The notes beneath the pieces are model-generated. The model saw nothing but the letters and a program-made list of their open reading frames with translations, was not told where the DNA came from and searched no databases. The translations under genes and the position numbers were made by a program. This document shows, piece by piece, positions 1 through 6,894 of a stretch of 11,363 bases of DNA. Origin of the DNA: Bacteroidales bacterium UBA6366 (GTDB lineage Bacteria; Bacteroidota; Bacteroidia; Bacteroidales; UBA932); contig DJRG01000006.1 in assembly GCA_002438845.1 (NCBI GenBank), positions 241 to 11,603 of the forward strand, written 5' to 3'. Numbering within the stretch: the first letter of the stretch is position 1; each line of letters starts with the position of its first letter.

Positions 1-204
1 TCCAGGTGCGAATATTTCCGCACACCTGCGAGTCTGAAGCCACGTTGCGGTGCGTTCTGTGGGGATGGGCCGAAATCTTGTTAGATGATTATCTGTGCGA
101 AATGTATTATTCTGAATTATCGCGGATTTCGACTTTCAGCCAGTCGTGATGGAATGACCGGATTTTCCAACTGTTTGGGAATCAGCGGGTGGCTGTCAAC
201 GCCC
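1..204. other. left-edge region without a supported gene
   Basis: No convincing gene is visible here. One plus-strand frame stays open from position 3 to a TGA at 147-149 (48 codons, no start in the window), so it could be the tail of a gene entering from the left, but its translation resembles no family I know. An imperfect stem-loop sits at the very edge: CAGGTGCG at 3-10 can pair with CGCACACCTG at 19-28 if two bases bulge out, leaving an 8-base loop. It has no T-tract. The minus-strand esterase ends at 205, so part of this stretch is its 3' untranslated region. Confidence 0.4.
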
Positions 205-882
205 TCATTGCCGGTCATTAATAGAATCCTGTCCGTCAAGCATTCGTGAGATGGCTTTGGCGAGGCGCAGGTCTGGCTCTGTGAAATGGTTGCCTGGATT
301 AATCTCGAAGCAGTGCGGGATGTCACGTTCGGTAAGAAGGCCAAGAATCCGTTCCGTGCAGATCCCCACACGGCTCATGACAGGATGTTTCGTGTTGCTT
401 TCGTTATCCCCGAGCGAGAGCGATACGAAATCCGGCCGGCGGATCATCGGATGCGAGACTGCATATTCAATGAATCCTGGGTACCAGAATGAGGCGGAGC
501 CGCAGGCGATTCTGGTGAAGCGGTCAGCCTTCCAGACGCTCCAAAGGGCGAAAAGCCCAGCCAATGAGTATCCCGCCAAGGCGGTGTAAAGAGGCTGCTT
601 TGGAAGTCGTGTTTCCACATCTGGCATGATTCTGCCCAGAAGTCCGGCCAGACGACTCTCTGCGTTTCCTTTGAACGGTGGCTGGCCTTTTCTCACCGCA
701 GGAGCCGCCCACGGAGTCATCTCGTCCTCGAAATCGAAATCGTAAACCGACACCAGATTGAAGTCCGGGCAGCCGATCCGCCGGCAAGACTCCCAGACAT
801 TGTGCCCGTCCCCGGCCACAGAATGAATATAAACCGTCGGAAGCGGCGCCTCGCCTCCGCACCATATTCTGATCTTTTCCAT
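205..882 (-). CDS. putative esterase, alpha/beta-hydrolase fold
   Basis: This 225-residue protein has the layout of the putative-esterase (esterase D / Fes-like) branch of alpha/beta hydrolases. The nucleophile elbow is G-Y-S-L-A-G with Ser106. The likely acid is Asp159 in the S-L-G-D-N segment, and the likely catalytic histidine is His199 in N-P-G-N-H-F. The order and spacing Ser-Asp-His are those of the family. No signal peptide is visible, so it should be cytoplasmic. The ATG at 882 gives a compact start just before the first beta strand (residues 15-20); no strong ribosome binding site precedes it. It stands alone on its strand, divergent from the phosphoesterase gene with a 107-base gap. 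The substrate cannot be told from sequence. Enterochelin-type ester hydrolysis is one known role in this fold, but nothing nearby suggests siderophores. Confidence 0.8.
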   Translation of the reverse strand: MEKIRIWCGGEAPLPTVYIHSVAGDGHNVWESCRRIGCPDFNLVSVYDFDFEDEMTPWAAPAVRKGQPPFKGNAESRLAGLLGRIMPDVETRLPKQPLYTALAGYSLAGLFALWSVWKADRFTRIACGSASFWYPGFIEYAVSHPMIRRPDFVSLSLGDNESNTKHPVMSRVGICTERILGLLTERDIPHCFEINPGNHFTEPDLRLAKAISRMLDGQDSINDRQ

Positions 883-935
883 ATTCCCTGCAATTTAGGA
901 ATATTTCCTCAGACTTTCAGGAGGTGGCCGGAATG

Positions 936-967
936 TTTGGCCTCCACATTGGAAATGTATATCTTTG
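936..967 (+). promoter_or_regulatory. Bacteroidota-type promoter of the phosphoesterase gene
   Basis: TTTG at 936-939 and TATCTTTG at 960-967 are separated by 20 bases. This matches the Bacteroidota primary sigma factor consensus (TTTG at -33, TAnnTTTG at -7). Transcription would begin near 974, about 16 bases before the ATG at 990. That places the in-frame ATG at 924 upstream of the promoter and argues against it as the start. Confidence 0.7.
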
Positions 968-989
968 CAGCGTCATTAACATTGAAAGT

Positions 990-2075
990 ATGAGAAAATA
1001 CATCTTGATCTTTTGGGTCTTAGGCTTGCTCGCAATAGGGGCGAATCCGCTTCAGGCTCAGCACAGGGCCGACCGCCAGAATCTGGAGAACGAAAATTCA
1101 TTCTCGATGATTGTCCTTGGCGATCCTCAAGGCTATACAAAGTACGACATCAACCAGCCGATCTTTGAGCTTTGTACGGCTTGGATCGCAGACAATGTAG
1201 AGCATCTGAACATCAAGGCGGTGCTCTGTACAGGAGACATGGTCGAGCAGAACGAGAACATCACGATGAACCGCAAGATGCTCAACCAGACTAGCCGTGA
1301 GATGTGGGAGTCGGCTTCTCGTTCAATGGCCAGACTTGACGGCAAGGTGCCGTACATCATCTCCGGAGGGAACCATGATTATGGCTACAAGAAGGCCGAA
1401 AACAGTCGGACTAATCTTCCGGAATATTTTCCTTTCGAGCGCAACTCCTGCTGGAGAGACTGCCTCGTGACTGATTTTCCGAACCGCAACGGGGACATCT
1501 CCATGGAGAACGCCGCGTTTGAGTTTCACGACAAGAACTGGGGTGACATACTTGTCATCACGACTGAGTTCGCTCCCCGCCCGGAAGTGCTGGATTGGGC
1601 CAGAGAACTTGCATGCAGTGATAAGTACAAGGAACATAAGGTGATAGCGATGACTCACAGCTATCTCAAGCACCGCTCTGCCGAGTACACCAGCAATTCT
1701 AAGTACAAGATCACCCCTCAGACTTCCGGCAAGGATTTCTGGGACAAGTTCGTGTACTTATGTCCGAATGTTGTGCTGGTTGTCTGCGGGCACACCGGCA
1801 GGCCCGGGGATTTTGAGGATGCGGTGGCTTACAGGGTGGACAAGAATGTGGCAGGCAGGAATGTACACCAGATGATGTTCAACGTCCAGATCTCTGGTGG
1901 TGGCTGGGAAGGCAACGGCGGTGACGGCTGGCTGAGGATTCTGGAGTTCATGCCGGACGGCAAGACAGTGAAGGTGAAGACATATTCCCCGCTCTTCGGC
2001 ATCTCTCCGAGCACCAAGCACTTGGCTCACAGGACAGGGGCTTGCGACCAGTTTGACATGAAGATCGATTTCTGA
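990..2075 (+). CDS. secreted calcineurin-like metallophosphoesterase
   Basis: This 361-residue protein begins with a clear Sec signal peptide (hydrophobic residues 5-17, probable cleavage after Ala23 of L-Q-A), so it acts in the periplasm or outside the cell. The metallophosphoesterase motifs follow in order: G-D-P-Q at 44-47, G-D at 82-83, G-N-H-D at 127-130, a histidine at 223 (M-T-H-S) and G-H-T at 267-269. The first motif is D-P-Q rather than the usual D-x-H, a variant that occurs in some secreted members of PF00149 and may alter one metal ligand. The longer frame opening at 924 adds 22 residues before the signal peptide and would start upstream of the promoter, so 990 is preferred. The substrate is unknown; phosphomonoesters or phosphodiesters are possible. 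Confidence 0.85.
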   Translation: MRKYILIFWVLGLLAIGANPLQAQHRADRQNLENENSFSMIVLGDPQGYTKYDINQPIFELCTAWIADNVEHLNIKAVLCTGDMVEQNENITMNRKMLNQTSREMWESASRSMARLDGKVPYIISGGNHDYGYKKAENSRTNLPEYFPFERNSCWRDCLVTDFPNRNGDISMENAAFEFHDKNWGDILVITTEFAPRPEVLDWARELACSDKYKEHKVIAMTHSYLKHRSAEYTSNSKYKITPQTSGKDFWDKFVYLCPNVVLVVCGHTGRPGDFEDAVAYRVDKNVAGRNVHQMMFNVQISGGGWEGNGGDGWLRILEFMPDGKTVKVKTYSPLFGISPSTKHLAHRTGACDQFDMKIDF

Positions 2076-2193
2076 TTGGTTTGTCGTGGATAGAGGCTTT
2101 CGTGAGAGCTAAAAGGAGTGGCAAGTTGCTTATATTGCTTACTAAAAGCGGTTTTAATTACTAAGTATCACAGTTGCTAAATGTTGATTCTAA

Positions 2194-2727
2194 ATGTTTT
2201 ACGTCAGTGAGATAAAGCGTACGGCTCCGGAGACGTTCTCCACTCCGTTGCAGAAGAAGGTTTACGAGATGTTCTCGGAACTGGGAATCCCGTTTGAGAG
2301 GGTGGACACCGATCCAGGAATCACGATGGAGGACTGCCAGAACATCAATGCCGGACTTGGAGGCAGGATCGTCAAGAGCATATTCCTTTGCAACAGGCAG
2401 CAGACCAAGTTCTATCTCTATGTGACAAGGGATGACAAGCCGTTCGTGACCAAGGACTTCGGCCAGGCTCTTGGAATTCCGAGGGTGTCTTTCGCCTCCG
2501 CTGTGAAACTGCTTGAGATCGCCGGGACCGAGCATGGCGCGACCACTGTGCTGAGCGCATGTCTTGATTCAGCAAAGGAGGTGACATTCGTCCTTGACAA
2601 AGAAGTCCTGGAAGGCGAGTCGTACTGCTGTACAGACGGCACCGCGGACTGCTTCGTGAAAATCAAGGTCAGCGACCTTCTCGATAAATACTTGCCCGCC
2701 TGCGGACACGAACCAATCTTAATTTAG
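2194..2727 (+). CDS. YbaK/ProX-type aminoacyl-tRNA deacylase (probable Ala-tRNA(Pro) editing)
   Basis: The 177 residues form one YbaK/EbsC (INS-type editing) domain. Visible family features are the conserved lysine Lys61 in I-V-K-S, the strand-rich stretch F-Y-L-Y-V (73-77), G-I-P-R-V-S-F-A-S (94-102), the G-A-T-T segment (115-118) and a closing D-G-T-A (148-151) with G-H-E-P near the C-terminus. This set and the length fit free-standing ProX (ProXp-ala/PrdX-like) proteins. These hydrolyse mischarged Ala-tRNA(Pro) in trans, correcting prolyl-tRNA synthetase errors in the cytoplasm. Cys-tRNA(Pro) deacylation (YbaK proper) is the main alternative. The ATG at 2194 is preceded by an A/T-rich leader without a Shine-Dalgarno site. 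The next gene starts 12 bases after the TAG stop, so the two are probably co-transcribed. Confidence 0.85.
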   Translation: MFYVSEIKRTAPETFSTPLQKKVYEMFSELGIPFERVDTDPGITMEDCQNINAGLGGRIVKSIFLCNRQQTKFYLYVTRDDKPFVTKDFGQALGIPRVSFASAVKLLEIAGTEHGATTVLSACLDSAKEVTFVLDKEVLEGESYCCTDGTADCFVKIKVSDLLDKYLPACGHEPILI

Positions 2728-2739
2728 GAATATTCACGC

Positions 2740-3495
2740 ATGGGATATATGAAACCTTTCCCTTTTTTTGCCTTCGGGCTGGTGCTGTTGTCCTTTCTGG
2801 CCACGGAACCTGCCGAAGCGACCAACCGTTCCAGAGAAGTGGAAGTGAAGGTCGACCGGGAAAGTAGACCTGTGAGGACGTCGGATCTGTTCCGATTCAA
2901 CATGGGCTGGTCCACAAACCATTATGGCCTGATGGAAATCACATGGCATCACTTCCTAAGTCCTAATGTCGCTTTGGGAGGCGGTGTGTCTTGCGGCCTG
3001 GCTTACCTTGGCGAAAATATGCCTTGCGGTGCCATAACGGATTGGGAATATGATTTCTGGCGCGAGATGTCCGGTGATGAGGAAGAAAGTCTAGACATGG
3101 AGGCGATGGGCCCGAAATTCTTGTTTTCGGGAATATTCAAGACTCCGGACCTGCTGAAATTTTCGCAATGCAGGGTCTTTTGCCTTATCGAGCCGGGCGC
3201 TGTCTTTGCGGTGCCATATTCGGGAAGGGACCTCCTTTTGTCTAACGAAGCCGGTGGGACGGCTACCGAGCATGTTCATAGTTGGGGCGGACGCTGGCTA
3301 TTCTGGCAGTGCCGAGGGACGCTGATGTTTAACTTCGATGATCTCGGAATAGGACTAAGCTACTCCCTGAACGACATTGACATGTACTCCACCCTACGGA
3401 CTCTTGAATATGAAGGGCAGTCTTTCGATGACTTTTATCATGCGAAAAAGATGGTCTATCACTCTTTTGGGGTGACGCTGTCATATTCATTCTGA
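2740..3495 (+). CDS. exported protein of unknown function, possible outer-membrane beta-barrel
   Basis: I do not recognise the family. The 251-residue product opens with a signal peptide (hydrophobic residues 8-21, probable cleavage after Ala27 in E-P-A-E-A). A second ATG at 2749 (Met4) gives an equally good start, and the choice does not change the mature protein. The mature part is rich in aromatic residues and in short alternating segments such as F-R-F-N-M-G-W and G-I-G-L-S-Y-S-L, and it ends in G-V-T-L-S-Y-S-F. A terminal aromatic preceded by alternating hydrophobic residues is what outer-membrane barrels use as an assembly signal. About eight to ten strands would fit. It follows the tRNA-editing gene after 12 bases, but no functional link is evident. 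Confidence 0.6.
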   Translation: MGYMKPFPFFAFGLVLLSFLATEPAEATNRSREVEVKVDRESRPVRTSDLFRFNMGWSTNHYGLMEITWHHFLSPNVALGGGVSCGLAYLGENMPCGAITDWEYDFWREMSGDEEESLDMEAMGPKFLFSGIFKTPDLLKFSQCRVFCLIEPGAVFAVPYSGRDLLLSNEAGGTATEHVHSWGGRWLFWQCRGTLMFNFDDLGIGLSYSLNDIDMYSTLRTLEYEGQSFDDFYHAKKMVYHSFGVTLSYSF

Positions 3496-4524
3496 TTATT
3501 CCAGCCAGCCTTCGGGGAGTTGCATCGTGACGCAGTGGAGGCCGCCGTGGCCGGAAAGGAGCGGACGGCAGTCAATGATGATGACTTCCCTGTCTGGAAA
3601 CACTCCCCGGAGTCTTGCGAGCACAATCTCATCAAGTTCTGAGCCGGTGCCGGGCACAAGGACCGCACCGTTGATTATCAGGAAATTCGCATAAGATGCT
3701 GGCAGAGGATAGTCGTCTAGGAACATCTGCTCCGGCTTAGGAAGAGGCACGAGTCTGTATGGCTTCCCGTCAAGAGTACGGAAGGACTGAAGCTGCGCTT
3801 CCATATTCATTAACGACTCATAGTCAGGGTCCTCCGGGTCATCACTTTTGAGGTAGGCGATGGTCTCCGGATTGCAGAACCGCGCCAGAATGTCGATGTG
3901 GCTGTCGGTGTCGTCACCGGAAAGGCTGCCGCTGTCCACCCAAAGCACACGCTTGAGCCCGAACGCCTGCTTGAGCTCGCCCTCGATCTCCTCCTGGGTG
4001 AGATATTCATTCCTATTGTCGCTGCAAAGGCATTCCGAGGTGGCCATCAAGGTTCCGGCTCCATCGGTGTCTATGCTGCCGCCTTCAAGCACGAACGGAC
4101 GCATGTCCACGCACATCACCTCATCGGCGAAAGCCCTGTCAAAGAATATCTTCTTGGTGATTCCGTTGTCGAAGTTGGATGCGAACTTGAGCCCCCAGCC
4201 GTTGAAAACAAAATCATAGAGGTACTTCTCTCCCTTGTCGCCATAGACAGCGATTCCGCCATGGTCGCGCGCCCATGTGTCGTTGATTGGACACTCATGA
4301 AAACTGATCGCGGAAGTGTCCACCCCCAGCTCAGCGAGTCTGCCAGTGGCAGCCTCTACATCGGCAGTCACCAGCAGCACCTTCTCGAAGCGCAGTATCG
4401 CAGAGATGATCCGTCCATAGCATTCCTGCACCTTCTCCAGTTCGTACCAAGGTGTCGTCTCGTCAGGCCAGGTGAGCATCACCCCGCTCTGTCTCTCCCA
4501 TTCAGCAGGCAGTCTCATGTTCAT
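3496..4524 (-). CDS. aguA: agmatine deiminase (agmatine iminohydrolase)
   Basis: The protein (342 residues, close to the usual family length) hydrolyses agmatine to N-carbamoylputrescine and ammonia, the first step of the arginine-decarboxylase route to putrescine, in the cytoplasm. It is a PF04371 (PAD-like, guanidino-modifying) enzyme. Motifs are N-D-T-W-A-R-D at 81-87, F-N-G-W-G at 107-111, L-E-G-G-S at 146-150, D-D-T-D-S-H-I-D at 204-211 with His209, and the C-terminal G-H-G-G-L-H-C with the nucleophile Cys331. All catalytic positions appear intact. The usual partner, N-carbamoylputrescine amidase, is not in the window. The start at 4524 (M-N-M-R) could also be the second Met. The stop codon directly abuts that of the convergent exported-protein gene. 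Some family members act on other guanidino compounds, so substrate is inferred. Confidence 0.9.
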   Translation of the reverse strand: MNMRLPAEWERQSGVMLTWPDETTPWYELEKVQECYGRIISAILRFEKVLLVTADVEAATGRLAELGVDTSAISFHECPINDTWARDHGGIAVYGDKGEKYLYDFVFNGWGLKFASNFDNGITKKIFFDRAFADEVMCVDMRPFVLEGGSIDTDGAGTLMATSECLCSDNRNEYLTQEEIEGELKQAFGLKRVLWVDSGSLSGDDTDSHIDILARFCNPETIAYLKSDDPEDPDYESLMNMEAQLQSFRTLDGKPYRLVPLPKPEQMFLDDYPLPASYANFLIINGAVLVPGTGSELDEIVLARLRGVFPDREVIIIDCRPLLSGHGGLHCVTMQLPEGWLE

Positions 4525-4529
4525 TGTAG

Positions 4530-4560
4530 TTTATTATCTGCAAAGATATTGTTATTTTTG
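4530..4560 (+). promoter_or_regulatory. uvrB promoter (Bacteroidota type)
   Basis: TATTTTTG at 4553-4560 fits the TAnnTTTG -7 element. TTTA at 4530-4533, 19 bases upstream, is a one-mismatch version of the TTTG -33 element. Predicted transcription start is near 4567, giving a leader of about 24 bases. It overlaps the aguA promoter on the other strand. Confidence 0.55.
4541..4548 (-). promoter_or_regulatory. aguA -7 promoter element
   Basis: Read on the minus strand this is TATCTTTG, an exact TAnnTTTG match, 17 bases before the aguA start codon. No good TTTG lies at the expected -33 distance, so the promoter may be weak or need an activator. Confidence 0.45.
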
Positions 4561-4578
4561 CGAACTGTGAACAGGAGC

Positions 4579-4585
4579 AGGAGGT
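4579..4585 (+). promoter_or_regulatory. strong Shine-Dalgarno site of uvrB
   Basis: AGGAGGT ends five bases before the uvrB ATG at 4591. It fixes that start and stands out in this window, where the other genes have no recognisable Shine-Dalgarno site, as is usual in Bacteroidota. Confidence 0.75.
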
Positions 4586-4590
4586 AAGCC

Positions 4591-6768
4591 ATGAAATTTC
4601 GTTTGGAATCACCATACAAGCCGTCGGGGGATCAGCCGGGGGCGATCGAGGGACTTTGTGACGCGCTTAGTCAGGGCGTGGGGGATGTGACGTTGTTGGG
4701 GGTGACGGGGTCGGGAAAGACCTTCACGATGGCCAATGTCATAGAAAAACTCCAAAGGCCGGCGCTGATTCTCAGCCACAACAAGACGTTGGCGGCGCAG
4801 CTTTACGGGGAGTTCAAAAGCTTCTTCCCGTCCAATGCCGTTGAATATTTCGTCTCCTATTACGACTACTACCAGCCGGAGGCCTATCTTCCGACCACCG
4901 ACACATACATCGAGAAAGACCTCAGCATCAATGACCAGATCGACAAGCTGCGCCTCAGCGCCGCGTCGGCTCTGATGTCAGGAAGAAGGGATGTGATTGT
5001 GGTCTCCAGTGTGTCCTGCCTTTATGGTATCGGAAATCCGGAAGACTTCCATGCCCAATCGATTCTGGTGAAACGAGGAGAACAACGCAGCCTAACAAGG
5101 CTCCTTTATCATCTCGTTGATGCCAACTACAGCCGTACGGAGGTGGATTTCAAAAGAGGAACGTTCAGGGTTCGTGGAGACACAGTCGATGTGTTCCTCG
5201 GAGGCTCTGACGAAGCCGTCAGGATCGAGTTCTTCGGTGATGAAGTAGATTCGCTTTCGTTGATTGATCCGCTGACCGGAGCGCACATTGAGTCACTGGA
5301 TGAAGTTCCGATCTTTCCTGCCACCAATTTTGTGACCACAAGGGAGCGCAGCATCAAGGCCGTCAGCATGATCCAGGACGATCTCAAAAAACAGATCGAC
5401 TATTTTAATGAGATTGGCAAAGGGTTGGAGGCCAAGAGGTTGCAGCAGCGGGTTGAGAACGATCTTGAGATGATAAAGGAGATGGGGTACTGTCCGGGAA
5501 TCGAGAACTATTCCCGCTACCTGGACGGTCGCCAGCCCGGTCAGAGGCCGTTCTGCCTCATTGACTACTTCCCGAAAGACTTCATTACGTTCATCGATGA
5601 GAGCCATGTCACGATCCCGCAGATAAGGGCGATGTACGGCGGCGACCATGCCCGCAAGTCTGTTCTCATTGAATATGGCTTCCGCCTTCCCGCTGCCTCC
5701 GACAACCGCCCTCTGACCTTTGACGAGTTCAATTCCATAACCGACCAGAAAGTCTATGTCAGCGCCACGCCATCGGACTATGAGCTGGAACGCTCCAACG
5801 GGCTTGTGGTCGAGCAGGTTGTCCGGCCTACTGGTCTGCTTGACCCTCCGATCGAGGTCCGTCCCACAAAGAATCAGGTGGATGACCTTGTGGAGGCGAT
5901 CCGGAAGAGAGCCGAAAATGACGAGAGGGTTCTCGTCACGACCCTGACCAAGAGGATGGCCGAGGAACTGACCGACTATCTGGACAAGATCGACATCCGG
6001 GTGCGCTACATCCATTCCGATGTTGACACGGCTGAGAGGGTCGAGATCATCGAGGACTTCAAGAACGGTCTTTTCGACGTGCTGGTCGGAGTGAACCTCC
6101 TTCGCGAGGGTTTGGATATTCCTACAGTCTCGCTTGTGGCAATTCTTGATGCTGACAAGGAGGGCTTCCTGCGCTCCGGAAGGGCATTGACCCAGACGGC
6201 GGGCCGAGCGGCAAGAAATGTCAACGGGCTTGTGATAATGTACGCCGACACAATCACCGAGTCGATGGAGCAGACCATCCGCGAGACCAACAGGCGACGC
6301 ACAAAGCAGATTGAATATAACAAACTTCACCACATCACCCCTAAGCAGGTTGAAGTGAAAAGGAATATACTCGTGTCCGAACTCTACGGTGAACCGGAGA
6401 AGGCTGTCAACCCTCGTGTCAAGAACGGGCCGAGCGGCAGAGTCAGCGCTGCTGATTCGGTCTCCAATCCGACGTATATTCCTAACCCAAGTGATCTGGG
6501 CCGCGGTACTGTCTCTGTGGGTTTGGGACACGATTCCAAGAGGGAAGGAAACACGGCCTATGTGGACGGATTCGTCAAGGCTGACCTGGCCGCCGTGCTT
6601 CAGGATCCGGTGATCCGCTCCATGAGCCGGGAGCAGATTCAAAAGACCATCGCCGAGGACAAGCGCAGGATGGAAAAGTCAGCCGCCGACCTGGACTTCA
6701 GCGAGGCAGCCCGCTATCGTGACGAGATGTGGGCTTTACAAGAATATTTAAAGGTCTGGAAGGATTGA
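4591..6768 (+). CDS. uvrB: UvrABC excinuclease subunit B
   Basis: UvrB is the damage-verifying helicase-like subunit of nucleotide-excision repair; it is loaded by UvrA and recruits UvrC. All landmarks are present: Walker A G-V-T-G-S-G-K-T at 37-44, the beta-hairpin Y-Y-D-Y-Y-Q-P-E-A-Y at 90-99 that probes the DNA, the DEAD-type box D-E-S-H at 336-339, helicase motif V around residues 500-509 (N-L-L-R-E-G-L-D), motif VI Q-T-A-G-R-A-A-R-N at 535-543, and a C-terminal UVR motif at about 678-713 that contacts UvrC. At 725 residues it exceeds the roughly 670-680 typical of the family. The extra length lies in a Gly/Ser/Pro/Asn-rich linker at about 603-655 between the helicase core and the UVR motif. 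The start is fixed by a strong ribosome binding site. Confidence 0.97.
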   Translation: MKFRLESPYKPSGDQPGAIEGLCDALSQGVGDVTLLGVTGSGKTFTMANVIEKLQRPALILSHNKTLAAQLYGEFKSFFPSNAVEYFVSYYDYYQPEAYLPTTDTYIEKDLSINDQIDKLRLSAASALMSGRRDVIVVSSVSCLYGIGNPEDFHAQSILVKRGEQRSLTRLLYHLVDANYSRTEVDFKRGTFRVRGDTVDVFLGGSDEAVRIEFFGDEVDSLSLIDPLTGAHIESLDEVPIFPATNFVTTRERSIKAVSMIQDDLKKQIDYFNEIGKGLEAKRLQQRVENDLEMIKEMGYCPGIENYSRYLDGRQPGQRPFCLIDYFPKDFITFIDESHVTIPQIRAMYGGDHARKSVLIEYGFRLPAASDNRPLTFDEFNSITDQKVYVSATPSDYELERSNGLVVEQVVRPTGLLDPPIEVRPTKNQVDDLVEAIRKRAENDERVLVTTLTKRMAEELTDYLDKIDIRVRYIHSDVDTAERVEIIEDFKNGLFDVLVGVNLLREGLDIPTVSLVAILDADKEGFLRSGRALTQTAGRAARNVNGLVIMYADTITESMEQTIRETNRRRTKQIEYNKLHHITPKQVEVKRNILVSELYGEPEKAVNPRVKNGPSGRVSAADSVSNPTYIPNPSDLGRGTVSVGLGHDSKREGNTAYVDGFVKADLAAVLQDPVIRSMSREQIQKTIAEDKRRMEKSAADLDFSEAARYRDEMWALQEYLKVWKD

Positions 6769-6779
6769 TCTCTCCGGCC

Positions 6780-6893
6780 GCTTCGACAGGCTCGGTCACT
6801 TCGACTGGCTCAGTGACCGAGCCTGTTGCTGAGCCGTCCCATTCGGTCGCTGAGCTTGTCGAAGCGACTATGTTATTTTGTCGAAGCGACTAT
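6780..6893. repeat. REP-like inverted repeat cluster between uvrB and rel
   Basis: Nearly the whole gap between the convergent uvrB and rel stops is repeat. The left unit (6794-6818) has the core TTCGACTGGCTCA flanked by GGTCAC and GTGACC, and its stem extends outward to a perfect 15-bp inverted repeat (6786-6800 with 6812-6826). The right unit (6846-6868) has the opposite-strand core TGAGCTTGTCGAA flanked by GTCGC and GCGAC. A half unit at 6780-6793 can pair, with one G-U, with 6852-6865. A 16-base direct repeat of the right unit's end occurs at 6856-6871 and 6878-6893. Two units in inverted orientation resemble a BIME. The hairpins may end transcription from both sides, though no T-tract follows. 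Confidence 0.85.
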
Positions 6894-6894
6894 A

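Noticed and set aside
924..989. Upstream ATG extension of the phosphoesterase gene
   Set aside because: It would place 22 residues before a normal signal peptide and begin upstream of a good promoter.
2094..2117. Possible terminator hairpin after the phosphoesterase gene
   Set aside because: The best stem has six pairs, two of them G-U, and is followed by A rather than T residues.
3898..4587. 229-residue plus-strand frame opposite aguA
   Set aside because: It covers the catalytic core of a well-supported agmatine deiminase and runs through the divergent promoter region.
5293..6642. 449-residue open frame on the minus strand opposite uvrB
   Set aside because: It mirrors a fully recognisable uvrB; the translation has no family features, and it exists because codon use in uvrB avoids stops on the opposite strand.
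6856..6893. Possible CRISPR-type repeat from the 16-base direct repeat
   Set aside because: Only two copies with a 6-base gap, both part of the REP-like unit; no spacers or cas genes.
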